Below, piece by piece: positions 8,412-22,000 of a DNA stretch of 64,000 bases. The position numbers were made by a program, and so were the translations under genes. This DNA is from Zhengitettix transpicula (Eukaryota; Arthropoda; Insecta; Orthoptera; Tetrigidae). Positions within the stretch are counted from its first letter, which is position 1. Every line of letters begins with the position of its first letter. The notes beneath the pieces were generated by a model. It was not told the DNA's origin. It did no database searches and worked only from the letters and a program-made list of their open reading frames with translations. Where the stretch lies: the NCBI GenBank assembly GCA_037074705.1, contig CM073591.1:96152532-96216531 (forward strand), in the 5' to 3' direction.

Positions 8412-10548
8412 AGTAACGATGCAGATTAAGAACATTTTAAACAGAGAGAGGCTATATATATTCAGTAAAGAATGAAGATTCATCGATGTAAAAAATAAAT
8501 TATTGTACACATTGAAGATGACTATGAAAAAATTGCTCCATTCAAAATTAAGTAATTTTAGAATAACTTTATTTTTTCTTATTCAAATTGGCGATTGATG
8601 AAAACATTTGGGATAATATAGAACAATTAATTATTTATAATGTTTGAAATCGTTTATAAACGTCTGTTATAATAACAATAAATATTTCACAAAGACTTGT
8701 TATCGAAATTTCCAATTCCATAAAAGGTAGACTATATATTTAGGAGTACTATAAAGTACAACAAAATATGAAATGTTTCCCTGATAACTGTATTTGAATC
8801 AGAGACCACGTGAACTATTTCAACGACCAGGTTGACGGTGTATATGAATATGGTTTTCAGCAACATACATCATCGCGAGCGTTACTAACTTGAAAGCATA
8901 TACTAAATTCATACTTATTATACAAAATCAATAAATGTTTCCCATTTTCACATATATTATTACACTTACTATTAAACAATATCAATATATTTCAGTAAAT
9001 ATTTTCTCTTCCTCTTGACATTATATATTTGCGTAGACAATGTTCCCTTTATGGATGTTTGATTTTGTATGTAACCGGTAGCTTCCTTGATCACAGTACA
9101 TTATAGTATCATTTAATATAATTTCTTTTGCAGATACTATACACGTAAATCTCTGTCATTATGAAAAAGAATTTTTGTTGCTGAAATCCACACAGGCATT
9201 TATTTCATTTAAAACTATCAGTCATCGACGGTTACCAATAGCCATACTTACTTTAATTAGTATATATTTCAAATGAAACTACCCGGCAGAGGAAGATATA
9301 ACTGAGTTGTGTCACAAAAAAAGAAATAATATCTGAGAATATGAAATTATGTATACTAAATACTGTTTACGTTGCTATACTTAAAGAACTTTGATATGAA
9401 ATACTCAATTTATTCCTAAATTCTTCCATTAAAATAAAAAAAAAATTTGAAATTAAAAATGTCATGTTACACGTTGTGTGTGTTCTGTATAGGATGTACG
9501 AACGTATCGGATTTAAAATTGTCAGAGCTTAAAATATAGCTCTTAGTTTACATTTTGATGAATAAATTTTGATTTCATGTACAAACATATATTTTACGGA
9601 TTAGTTTATTTGTAAACCGACTTCATCTGCTGCGCGACATTTTGCTCGCGGAATACAAGAGGAAAATATTACAGCACATTTCCTTTATGAACGTTTATCA
9701 CATTTCTCATTGTCTGATTTATAGACAAACTTAGAAATAAACAATTACTTTTAATTTAGCTCAGAGTTGTTTTGGATTTATTGAAATAAGAGCGAAATTG
9801 TCAATTGTCATAAATTAAAGTGATAAATTATGTAATTGTTTTACATATTCATTTGATTTAACCTAATTTCTATGAACACTTACGTAAATAAAAAACGATT
9901 ATTATTTATAAAAAAAAATTAATCACAGTAATTATTTTAATAATGTTTTTAATCAATCAGTTAAAATTTGTTTAAAATATTTACAGACACATAATTATAT
10001 ACCAATTTTTATTATTATTTCTATATTATAATAAGAAACATTAGGTATATAATTTCAGGGTTGTTTATAAAACTTCTTACAATGTAGGAAAACTAAAACT
10101 TCGTTAAAATTACGTTTCAAAGGACAATCGCTTCTAATAATAAAAAATATATACTTTTAATAATATTACTAATTTAAATAATTAATTAGATTGATAAATG
10201 CTCAGATCTTAGACGTTGTACGATTCTACAATGATTTATTTGAACGCGTGTACTAAGGTATACTCTCAATCATAGGCTTTTTACTCTTTGCTGTTAACGT
10301 TTTTTAACTACCAATTTTAATTTATGTTAACGAAAGACTCAATTCTTAGACAAAGCTTAGCATTATACATTTTTACTAATTCATAAAATGATTTACGGCA
10401 AATTACGTCGGCAAAATTATTAAATGAGTTGATTATTTAAGTTACATTTAATAAAACACATAAACGTTTTACCGTGACATTAGAATCATTTAAAGTGTTA
10501 AATAACTTTAATAAAAAGAAAGATATTCAAGATTTACAGACAGAATAA
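8412..10548. other. AT-rich intergenic, nothing seen
   Basis: Very AT-rich with stops in all frames. No coding frame, tRNA, array or clear repeat is recognisable. Confidence 0.6.
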
Positions 10549-10610
10549 GTGATAATATAAATAACACACAACTTTTCTGGAAGCCATGTTCCTGTCTTTA
10601 GGTGCAGAAA
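10549..10610. repeat. Half copy of fold-back family 1
   Basis: The run gtgataatataaataacaca and the following 40 bases match one arm of the palindromic element at 24689-24911. The opposite arm is missing. Confidence 0.55.
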
Positions 10611-13480
10611 AAAACGCAAGAGTCTACAGCGACTCAACTGCACTCAGTGCAGTTATAATTAATTTTCAATCAACGTAATTTTTTCATTTTAACTAACTCT
10701 ACTTCTGGATGTATATTAAAGTGAAACATTTTCAAAACTAGGGTCTAATTACATAATTAAGAAAAAATTGATAAACTTACGAATAATTCATATAATTAAG
10801 ATCGGTTTACACAATGACCTTGATCGTATATTTTTTCCTTGAAACGTCCTATGGCTTATTTAATATTACATGCAACTTTGAATATAAATTCATTATACAA
10901 ATTTTTCTGATTTAATTATCATTAAATCATAATATTAATTTATAAATGATTGTATACTGTTAATTTTAATTTTATTATTTTCTTTAAATATGAAGGTAAT
11001 TGACTACAATTTAATTTACTGAGTTATAAATTATAAAATGTATCTGATCTTTAATGAAAATAATAATAAAATTAATAAGAAGATATTAATTTCTTATTAA
11101 TTTACTTAAACAATATTAATGTATTTGAAAGATTATCACACGAAAAACCTGACTGCCATTTGATCGACAAATTCCGCCGTTGAAATATTAGTAAGATTTG
11201 TGTACTAAAATCATAAATGTAAAGTTAAGTCTAATTAATCCTAATACATTACTATTTTAAGTGTCAGTTGCTGTAATAATTTTTTTAAAAAAACCTCAAT
11301 TGCAGATAATCGAATGCTGTATTATGTACAATTTATAACTGTGTCTAAGAAGCACCAGTTTCTTTCGGGCACAGTTAGCACACTCAGTGTTAAAAGAAGC
11401 TATGCGTGGTAAGAAAGTTTCGATCCTTACGCAAGTACTATTACATCGACCCACTCTTTTAATAAAGTATGTATAAAACATCCTGCTGAACAGTCACGAA
11501 AGCTGTTATGACGACCTCATGAATGCATTTGCAATGCTAATAGGGATCTCACTAACACGGAGGGCTTGTTCACTGAAAAAAATCTGTGAATGAATGATAA
11601 TTTAGGAAATTATATTAAATTGGAGAGCATTATTGGAATTTAATTACACTCCCGTCTTTGAAACAGCCCCATAATGCAACAGTTTATGCACAATGATATA
11701 AAGTATACCCTCATCTGCCCTGTAATAATACAGTAACTGTGGCTCACACGATTAAAAATATATGAAGTAAACTTCTAATATCCCGATAAAATTACATGCC
11801 GTCCACGAATTCATGAAAGTAGTCCTCAACATCAGGTCGTGTAGAACTTTCGAAATTTTCGATGTTAAAAATAACAAAACTTCTCTTTAGCAGCTGTTAT
11901 AATTCAAGATAGCAAAAAGAATTTTGTTAGTAATTTCAGAGGGACGTAGTTCTTTTTAGGTGTAGACAGGCTACATATAGGGCAATCCACATGGTGACAA
12001 CTCTACATACAGCAAATTTTATTCCACTAGCAGCATTTATCTCGTGAGGGAAAATATACACAATGTTGCAACTGTTCTGCGCAGTCACATTGAACAAACA
12101 CCTTTTCCTCGAAATATTATACAGTTAATAATTGCAATAAATCTAAGTTAAAAATTCTGAAACACCTTGTATATATTAAATTGTAATTACAGACTTCTAG
12201 GATTTCGTAAAGAGGACTTATTTGATAAAACATTGATGCATAACTCTGCCCAGAAATGTACCTTTTGGACGCCAAATAGTTTGAAGATTAAATCGATTTC
12301 AAATCTCCCGCTTCACGGTTCGGGTGGGTGGAGTTTGTGGTCTCGCAAAACCAGACTCTCGTGTGGGGAACATTCATGGAATTGGCAATGTTTTTAGTAC
12401 TCATCGATGGCGTCCCTTCTGAAGGACTTTGGATTCCATGTCAACAGTGAGGCTCGTTCGTGGAGCAGCACAGTCGTAGCCGTTTTAGTATTCTTACAAA
12501 AATTGTATGTAATGGAGTGAGACGATGCGGAAAATGTTCGTGATACACGCGTTGTGCGACTCATCCATTACGTCAAGCTTCGCAGTAAATTATCAACATT
12601 ATCTCAGCCTAGTCTTCATTCCTGTATTCTATCAGCCTGTACTGTCTGTACTGATTAATGACTGAATGACAACTAACGGGAATAGTTATAGAGACACACG
12701 ATGTCAGGAGTCGCCCTCAGCCCATTTTGTTGTTAGCTTATTTTCATAAAATATTGAATCATCACGTATAAGGAATGTAATTTTTTTTAAAATTTATATT
12801 TGTATTTATCAAGTACTAGAAATATACGTAAGAATCGCCTTTACGACAAGTGGAAATAATTAAAAATTAAGATAAAATGTTAAGAAACCCTCTGCAGAAA
12901 AATGGTACTAATCGAACTGTAAGACGTTGCTGAAATATTCTTTTTCTTAAAACTAGTACTTCTTGCCAATGGGTTCTTACGTAATAATAATTCCCGAAAG
13001 AGTAATAGAAGTGTTTCTTAACCTGAATATCAAATAACTAAACTTTATATAATTGCACCCACCTTACAAAAGGATCTTTTATATTCTGTGACAATCCTTT
13101 CTCGAAGGTGATCGTCCTAATTACATGAATTCATTTGGACATTCAGCTAAATTTAAGAATGTCTTAATTTTCATTCGACGATATGCGTTCAATTTTTCTG
13201 TTCCACAGAATGTTTAAACAGTATAAAGAGGAGCAGACTTTAATTTTACCTTTTTTCCGTCGGACAGTTTTGTGGTAGTTAATGAAGCGATGCATGTAAC
13301 TATGCGTTTCTCGAATCTGTTAAAAGGGGTGCCTATCATTACTTTATTTAATATATATAACAAAAATAAATAAATACAATTTTATTAAACTCCTAATAGC
13401 ACAGACATTTTAATTGAAATAAAATTGTCTTTCCTGGACCCATAATGCTCGCGTTGCTACCTCCGACGTTCTCCTATTCC
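10611..13480. other. AT-rich intergenic, no gene seen
   Basis: Background DNA. A slightly GC-richer patch at about 12280-12720 has short open frames without recognisable domains. Nothing else can be supported. Confidence 0.55.
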
Positions 13481-13489
13481 AGCGTAGGC

Positions 13490-13930
13490 CAATGATTTGC
13501 GGACTGTTCCTGCTCATCAGCGGCGTCCGATGATCCTGCGGCCGCTCCGCCGTATACACAAATTCATTATTCAGGCCATTCCGAGCCACGTTTCCACATT
13601 CCTATCTTCCTCCAACCGTGGTTTTCACCAAAAACTATTTGCCAAAAACTCAACTTCTTCTCACATCAACCAAGTGTCATTTCATCGGTCATCACTCACT
13701 CCTCTTTACAAGATTTCACATCAACCAAGTCTCTCCAAAGTTTACCACCAACCCCACTTTCTCAACCTTTTCACATCCGGGGTTCACCTCCCTACTCCCA
13801 AGGCTCCGTCCCGATACGTCCACTACTTGGACCAACCCCCTTCACTCCGTCCGTAAACACTATCGAGTAACAGACGTTTCCCTCGGGGGTGTTCGAAAGC
13901 AAGAAACAAGTACTGTCGGCTCGCGGTAGG
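13490..13930. other. C-rich patch, possibly an old repeat
   Basis: The base composition differs sharply from both flanks, being C-rich on the plus strand. Two overlapping plus-strand open frames (13497-13856, 13618-13929) span it. Their products are rich in S, H and P, show no domain, and reflect the C-rich composition. The motif cacatcaaccaagt occurs twice. I read it as an unidentified repeat fragment rather than a gene, though a small gene cannot be excluded. Confidence 0.3.
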
Positions 13931-16419
13931 AGTGCACTACACTTTAATTTAAAAAATTACATTTTGTATGATTATAAAGCGCACAATTATTTACCTAATA
14001 ATTGAATAATAAGTTTTCATTCCCCGCAAATGTAAATTATTGATTGAAGTCTCCTTACATACTATATACTAATCCTAGAGAATGGACTAAATATGAATTG
14101 TAATTTACAATTGCTCAAACTTAAGTGACGAAAAATGTCTTTTGATCCTTTACGATGTTAAATAAAATTGTTCAAAATATGTCTTAGGTAACGAAGAAGG
14201 AAAGAATTGTTCCTAACACATCTTCAGTGAGGAAAGAAAATGCGTTTAAAATTCGTAATTAAACTATTAGAAGAATAATGTTATAAGGGACCCAATATTT
14301 TCCTAGTAAAGATGACAATACTATGTGTGTAATAAAAGAATGAAACATCCGAACCGATAAAGCATATTCGCAAACTGCTACTTACTCAAAAGAGGTGACA
14401 TTTTTAAGAATAATCGACCATGTAATATGAATTTTGGAAGTTTCTATATTTATTTGCAAAACAATTGAATTTAATTAAAAGTTTATTTAAATATTTAAGG
14501 CACAATATCAATAATAATATAAAAAGTTTGGATCAGAAACCGGAAATCTCCACAATAAAGCGCGTGGTGGGCCATTAAATAAATGCCCTACGAACGCTAC
14601 TCATTCTTTCTTCTGTTACCGGGTTACTGGTAGTCTGCAGGGTTTGTGGCGACGAGGCCTCAGCAGGTTCAGGGCTCAGAGGTAGCCGGACAGATGGCTC
14701 CTTCACGCGATCCAGAATCAATATTTTTTTACTGATTAACTCAACTCAACATTTCCTATAATGCTACTCATATTTAATCTTTCTCCTTTACAAATTCAGA
14801 CTATAATTCGACTTACTCAATAACTGTTTCTTTCTCCTTTTCAAACTCGGTAAACCTGTCTGCTTGGCAAAAAAACCTGAGATTCCCTTTCACTCTTAAA
14901 AGAAGGCAGTATGTACCTTCTCGATGTCGTGTTTTTCAGTTTCGTGACAAATACCAGAAACTAGTGACCGCCATCATCTTGTCACTCATAATTTGTGGCT
15001 CAACGTCTTCCTTCTTCCAGCCCTCGAAAGCCACGCAAGCTGCAGACAGCCAATTTGTTGATGTAAACCGTATAAAAATATAATTATCAGTTTCTCCATA
15101 ACAACCAATTATTATAAAAAAATAAAATAGTGTTTTATTTCCGAACTCCGAATATAGAACAACAAAGAAAATGTGCAAGTCAGTGAAGAACAAGGACTTC
15201 AGAAAAAAAAAGCCTAGTATGGAAAATTGTTGTCATGAAATATCGCTGCAATTAACACGTACTTTTGATGAGAGCGGTGACGCTGACCACTAAACCGCAT
15301 CCGGTCACTAACACGGTATTTAAATCCACAGTTCGCAGCAAAGAATTCGAGGTTCGTTAGGTATGTGTTTACAGGCCATTTATGTCGGTCACTGTACTTA
15401 AAATTCGTATCGGATTAATTTCGCACCGTGAATTAAAATTGTCTGTGATATAATCTCCTTAAAGAAATTGCACTTGGACAGTGAGCGTAATTTCGAAGAC
15501 GCTATGTATAATAAGATATTGGAGTAGGTGAAAATTAAAGAATTGTATAAACTGAATCGGCATATTAAATGTTAAATTTTGCTTTGAGAAGTTGGATTAT
15601 TTCTATCGTGCGTAAAGGTTTGTTGTAGACCAAACAATAAGCAGAGGCTTATACACGTCGATGTTCTTTGACATGGAGTGTAGGATTTATTACGGCGGAT
15701 TACTAAATATGAAGGGGATTTAAGTTTTTGACATTTGACGTTCCAGACAGTCTGGGGACGTTGTGGAACCTAATTAAATACATTATTATTATTGATAGAG
15801 CGATATGTGTAAATTGAGGAGAAGGAGACAAATACGTAATGTATGGCGTATTTGTAATTATCATAAGAAAGACATAAATCGTAACTTATTATATATTGCA
15901 GCCAATCAACACTATATTATAAAAATATTTCAAGAAGGTATTACGTATGATAGTTGCAGAAGTTCAAATTATTAATAGTTTACACCATTAGTTATACACT
16001 AATGAATGAATAGATAATGGTAGAATAATTAAAGAAATGTTTGTTAAGACGTATTCTGATCTGTGACGCCGTATAGTGATCATTTAGACGGCGTGAAATT
16101 AATTATTGTTGTTTTCTATATTTTCATATTAAAAACCTGTTCATTTGGCGCTGATTGATAACGTTGACGTCATCTGACGCAATCTGCACACCTGGAGTTT
16201 CTGATTCCTGAGACAATCCGCATTGACCATTATTCACCTGAAACTGTGAGCTGACTAAAGCTAATTTCGATTGTAATTTTCACTATAGTGTCTCTAATAA
16301 CAGTTCGGAAATTTTCTACGGAAACATAATACGAGGCCTAGAGATTAAGAGAGTAATAATTATTTACGTGTAAATTAGTACCCGATTAATATTTACATGT
16401 GGTACAGACTTTTATAAAG
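13931..16419. other. Intergenic, no gene seen
   Basis: AT-rich. A small GC-richer island at about 14570-14720 and a minus open frame at 14936-15193 give no recognisable product. Confidence 0.55.
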
Positions 16420-16420
16420 A

Positions 16421-16468
16421 AATAAAATACTCATTGTGATATATATATATATATATCACAATGAGCAT

Positions 16469-16474
<6 letters not shown>
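16421..16474. repeat. 20-bp inverted repeat around an (AT) core
   Basis: Arms at 16421-16440 and 16455-16474 are reverse complements with one mismatch, and the 14 bases between are alternating AT. It could extrude as a cruciform. A (TA)n tract and LTR-like element 16504-17347 follow directly. Confidence 0.7.
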
Positions 16475-16503
<29 letters not shown>

Positions 16504-16505
<2 letters not shown>

Positions 16506-17344
16506 CAAAAATTAAAAGATTAATTACCAAACAAAATTTAATTATTTATTAAACAATTAACTTGCCCTACGTTGTGGCGACATTTTATGTGATAAACAAA
16601 TCAAAATTAACACACAATATTTTATATAGAATTTAGATGGGCCTTCTAAATAAAACAAAACCTTTATATTTACGTTAACAATCGAATTTCTTTACACACT
16701 AAGAAGTTAAACAATCAAACAAAAACATGGAAACGAAATCTGACGATTTTACGTTTAATTATCGTTTACAAAAACTTAATTAAAATTTGTTTGTACTTAC
16801 AAAATATTTGTCTGGTACCAGACGTAACTCCCCTGGACTAGGGCTCACAATTCACACTAAAAGGCCATGAAATCAATGACTCTACACTTGATTGTACAAA
16901 ACACGGACGTTGCTTTCGAGTTTCTCCTCTGGGAAATGGAACTGCTGCTCCCTCCGGATTAATAGTTAGACAGATTGTTACACAATTGTCTCTATGTGGA
17001 ACTGATGAAGGTTTCGGTACTCGCAGAAATTTTAATGTGGCGCTATTTATTAGGTTACTCTTTGCAGATTTACAATTTATTTCACTGTCAAAAAACTTTA
17101 TACTCAAATTCTAAAACTTGTAACCTTGTCTGCTTGATCTGTACGCCGGCCACGCTGTTCGTTGTATCCCTCTCAAATTTTGACTTCCACACCCGACTTC
17201 AACACCAGACAGACTGTTTCTAGAAAGCGCTCGCGGCTCAAAGCAAAGCTCGCCTATACATTGTTGCCTTTGAAAATTGGCACCGCTAAAAGTCCACCAT
17301 AACTAACCAATTACTAAAATCATTAATGGCCTCTAATTAGTATT

Positions 17345-17347
<3 letters not shown>
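16504..17347 (-). repeat. LTR-like element, probable solo LTR (ATAT superfamily)
   Basis: In element sense it starts TGTAATACTAATTAGAGGCC at 17347 and ends TTTTTGCA at 16504. (TA)n sequence adjoins both ends (16475-16503 and 17348-17396). Its first part resembles that of the elements at 36845 and 39688, and it shares their internal block with ctggtaccaga and the sequence around 16735-16775. No coding capacity. The left end is more diverged than the right. Confidence 0.6.

Positions 17348-17396
<49 letters not shown>
17348..17396. repeat. (AT)n microsatellite
   Basis: About 24 uninterrupted AT units directly abut the end of the LTR-like element at 17347. Confidence 0.95.
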
Positions 17397-17398
<2 letters not shown>

Positions 17399-17879
17399 TG
17401 ATGGTATGTATTGAAATAGAGGTAAGGAGAAATAAAATTATAATAATATTTCCTACTTGTTATAAAGAAATTAACCGTAATTTTTTCAATTGTTTGTGCG
17501 TACAATTCTTGGTATTAATTTATTCTCCGACCATTCGTTGCAACTGATCCTCTTGAAATTATAAATATGGCGCTAATAGGATCAAATTTAGATTTGTGGT
17601 TCAAGTGTTATCTTTTAATTGGTTTTCCAAAGTTTCAACCAAGTTTATTCAATTATTTGATCACTATAATCAGAGGATTTAACTTGTGTATGAAAAACTG
17701 GATAGAGCCAATATTCGAACAGTTAGGACGTTTATACATTCGAATGAACGTTTTTCTTTTTTGTTTGAAATTTCTTAAACTAAAGTTAAACAAAATTTTG
17801 TGACGTCCCAATACTGTTGATTACATGGGGAGTAACTATTAAGCAGCAGGTTCGAAGAAACTGTGCTAACGGTAGGTCG

Positions 17880-18224
17880 AAGTGGGTGAAAGAGCTCCGA
17901 TAAGGAAGGAAAAGTCATGGTTCACTTTACTTTATAATGCTCATGGTGAGGTGCTAGTGGTCTACATCATGAGAAAATATCATCGGAGAGTATTACGCAG
18001 CTTTATTGGAGCAAATTTAGCCAGCCCCTTAAGCCGAAAATTATTTTTCACAACTTAAATGTACGGCTATTATTAAACTAAACGAATTGATTTTCGAATT
18101 GTTCTCACATTCACCAGATTTAAGTCAAAGCGATTATTTCCTGTTCGCGATTATATTTTTCAGACTTGGAGAAACAGTTTGGCCTGAATATTTAAAACAT
18201 CTGGAAAAGAAATGGATTTTGTGA
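17880..18224 (+). pseudogene. mariner transposase relic
   Basis: Plus-strand pieces in shifting frames resemble the catalytic half of a mariner transposase. Near 17910-17990 the frame reads NAHGEVLVVYI, in the region that follows the second catalytic aspartate. Near 18093-18160 it reads FELFSHSPDLSQSDYFLF, matching the family's conserved block around the third catalytic aspartate. Between them frameshifts and stops abound. The N-terminal half is not recognisable and no inverted repeats were found. This is an old, dead copy of a cut-and-paste DNA transposon. Confidence 0.7.
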
Positions 18225-18834
18225 ATATAATTGAAAGAAAAAAAAATTGAAATAAATTTTTAATTTTAATCTAAGGCCGAGAACTTTCCGAACCAACACC
18301 GTAACGACAATTTATATATACGGCTTAAAAGCACATGTTTATTTACTATTTGTCTTTTTAGCCGCCCGCGGCTTCCAAATATTTGCGTGTAACCTAGCAC
18401 CCTCATTCTCGTACAAGCAGCATACAATACACACTGCTGTTAGCTCAAGCGCTGAGCCACTAGACTCATATGCTACATGTCTCTTATTTAGACCGGGTGA
18501 CATACTCCCAGACTTGACAGCTGATAATTATTAAATGATTTCAAATTATTAAAAGCAATAAAAATCAATTATTTTTTCATTTTTAAATTATACAACAATG
18601 CGTGTTTTGTAAATTCCAGTGTTTTCTTAAATTCACCTGTGAACAAGCAAGTGATAAATAATATACATTGGCAACGAGTCTATGAACTTTTATTCATAGA
18701 AATTAAACATGCAGTACTAGAGTTACGTTCCTCGCCTGAGACACCAGGCGAATCCTCACACAATTCTCCAAATACCATCTACAAATTGTAAACTTTTGCT
18801 AAATGATGTATTAAAAATAAACTTTGTCAAACTC

Positions 18835-19080
18835 TGTAATAATCTAGTTTTCTGAGAGTCAGGCCATAGCCGTGACCCAAGCCACACATGACGAGACCTA
18901 AACAAATGGTCGATATCATAACATAACATGACCGTCCCGGATTTGAACTTTTAAACCTTCTTCTCTTCAACTACGATATAAAAAGGGCATGTGCATGATA
19001 CAAGTCAGTTCACTCTATGTAAAATTTTGGTATTGATGCTGCACAATAAATCTTTGTTATAAATTGTCTTTTCTTTTATT
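18835..19080 (+). repeat. Possible LTR fragment with compact promoter
   Basis: A TATA box (atataaaaag, 18976-18985) is followed about 27 bases later by an arthropod-type initiator (tcagtt, from 19005) and then AATAAA at 19045-19050. A promoter and a polyadenylation signal within 75 bp are the signature of an LTR (U3-R-U5), not of a gene. Just after it ggtatcc (from about 19085) resembles the start of a Copia-type primer site, but the match is short. The left boundary at a tgtaat is a guess and no partner LTR or pol was found. Confidence 0.4.
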
Positions 19081-22000
19081 GAGTTGGTATCCAATAGGTC
19101 CGATCCTTAGGATTAAGATTAAAGTCCTACTTCATATTTAAGAAGGAGTTGATCGTGAAACTTAACTCTAGTTCTTACTCTTCGTAAGTAGGAAGTGTTG
19201 ACCAGCCAGTATTGACGACGAAACCCGAGCTATTTTACTCTAGCTTTAACCACTAATATAATAATATCTCCGGATCGTGTCCAGTTTAATGTAGACCTTG
19301 TTTAATCTCAAGCGCACGTAAAACTATTCTGGTTTCATTGTAAGGTGTATTTAATTGCATAACTGTTTGTTTCCAGTACGAATCAGACAGAGCATCAAAG
19401 GAAAGATAATAAGACTCTTATTACATCCCACATTATTTTCTCATTTTACTTATTATGTAGTACTTTGCCATATTTTTACGAAATTACGCACCTCACGTTT
19501 TCTGCCGGATTTTAAATGCCATCCGCTCGTTTCATGCATATTGGATTATTTTGAAGTTTCGGCATAGGAGAACTTCTGTCTGAATGACTTTACTTTTTAA
19601 CGTTTGGAGTAATTTGGAAATATTATTTTCCATATTACTTCTTCCAGAGATATCATATAAAGAGATTTTCGCTGACCTTAAAAAAGCACTTAATTAGTGA
19701 TTGGGATTTTATACGAATTTAGCTCTTTGAGAGCTATATACTATTACAGCATTTGCCATGGTATATTTCCTATTGGTGAGAACGTAATATCAATCAATAA
19801 ACGTGCCTGAATTTCCACTTCTTCTTACCTAGTTCTGGTTTTCTTTATTGTTAAAGTACGCTATTTGCTGAATTGGAGCATTCATTTACTTGGCTTCTTG
19901 AGTGCTTCCACCAAACTTTTATCTACGGTTCTACTTACTCTTTTATCTACGGTTCTACTTACTCTTTTATGTCTTCTATGATATATTTGAATTAAAAATT
20001 CTCTTTCACCAGTAGTTCTCTCAATTCGCCAGGCCACGCGTTGAAGAAACATAAAATTAGACAATTATTTCTGCACGTGGAGAATATATTATATGGTTTC
20101 TCTTTGTATGCGGAAGCGGTAATAAATAAGGACGCAAGATGAAAGAAAGAACGCAACGCTTCGAAAAGGAAGAAATTCTGCTTCAACTCAGGGGGAAAAA
20201 GTTGGATGTAGACCTATTTAACAGTTTTATGATAATATATATATTGTATCGATTTAATTATCATCTCATACAACATGTCCGTTTCTGATTAGTCCACTTA
20301 TTAATTCTACTCTAGTATAATTAGCTAAAAAGAGTTTTGTTAAACATAATATTGATGACTTCATAAATATCATAAATATTGCAGTGGTGTTGTTAGGACC
20401 AATACGTACTTGTTTACAATACTGTAGGACATTTAGTACCAATCAATTGAACGTTAGGGGCCTCCAAACTTTTTCACCTTTTTACTTTTTCTTCCTGTTA
20501 TTAACTCAGCAAATTACATAGTCACCTCTAGACGCTTATCCTCTCAGCTTACAAGTCTCGTATAAGACGTCAAGGTCTGACGCAATGCCTTCTTCCGGTT
20601 TCCTCTCAATAGTAATTGCCATTATTTGCAATTCATAATTATCATTATTTTCAAAATACGATTAAGTTATTTAAATCTAAAATATTATAGAATAATTAGT
20701 TTTTTACAGTAAAGTGCGGATAAAATAACATAATTATGATTAGAATATTTCTGGATTAACGGAGAAATTTTGGAGCGTAACTGATGAGCATTCAAATGCA
20801 CCAATATTGCCCAAACCAGTGGTTGCTTGATTAATGTACAAAACTTGTAAATAGAAAATTTTGGTTTATTTAGAGAAATTTATTTTTTTTGCAGTAAAAA
20901 TACTAGTAGGAGACCGTAAGTTAAAAAAAATTAACTGCTTTTCAACTATATTTTATAAAATTATTAGGGATAAAACAAAATTTACCGTAATGGAAAGGAA
21001 ATGGTGAAATTTTGGGCAATTGCCGTATTATTATACTCCAAAAATATATAGACTCAAGGAATAAAATTTGAAATGCTAAAATTTCGCATACGGCTACATT
21101 ACAAGTGAAGGTAATATTACTACTATTTTCCAAGTATCAATTTATTGTTAACAGGTAATTATGGAGGTTTTCAACCAACAATAATTTTAATTTGAGTCAT
21201 AATCTTTACTTATCAGAAGTTTTATAGTTTCGAATTTTCGTTTCATAAGTCCATATTTTAATCAGAGTATCATTTTGGCGTTTAATAATATGGTCATCCC
21301 CAAAAAATTCAGCCAATTATATTTACTATTAACCTAGAATCCAGTCGTAATTACTGTTTATTGACGATGTGTTGAAGCAGAAATGGCGTGAGGTCCTAAC
21401 ATATCGTCAATGAAATTTCTTAATACGCTCACTGGCAGCGGTCTAAGAAGTTATCGACTTCAACCATAAAAAAGCTACAAAATTTCTTTAATAAATCCTG
21501 ACAAGTATGTAAATGTAAGTAAATTATTAAGCATACTTAATTAATATCACAGGTTTTATTCAATAAAGTAAATTATTGATTGACAGGTGCTGGCGTATTA
21601 CGTAAGGCTTAATCGACATAACCATTGAGGTTACAGATTACGTAAAAAATTTAAATTCAGTTTTAATATTCAATCTCCATGTGTCTATTATATAAGAAAA
21701 AGTATGTTAATGTTCTATTGCGGAAACATTAATTATGGATCGAACATTTTCATATTAAACTGAGATGAAATATAGGATTATGATTTAAGTTAAAATGAGT
21801 GCTTTTATCACAAAAGATGAATGTGAACTAAAATAATAATCATAACATTAAAGAATACAGAAATATTCCAGTTGAAATAAAAAATGAGGTTAAAAAACAT
21901 TCCACTAAGAAATTCTTTTTACTCTGTGAATGAGTTTTTGGAGAATAATTGTATTAAAAACTTGGCATTTTGTTAAATTTCTGTCAATAATTAACATGAA

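Noticed and set aside
17323..17505. Minus-strand frame of 60 codons with a run of IY residues
   Set aside because: It is the translation of an (AT)n microsatellite.
18430..18490. A-box-like sequence on the minus strand (gtggctcagcgc)
   Set aside because: No matching B box and no cloverleaf could be drawn.
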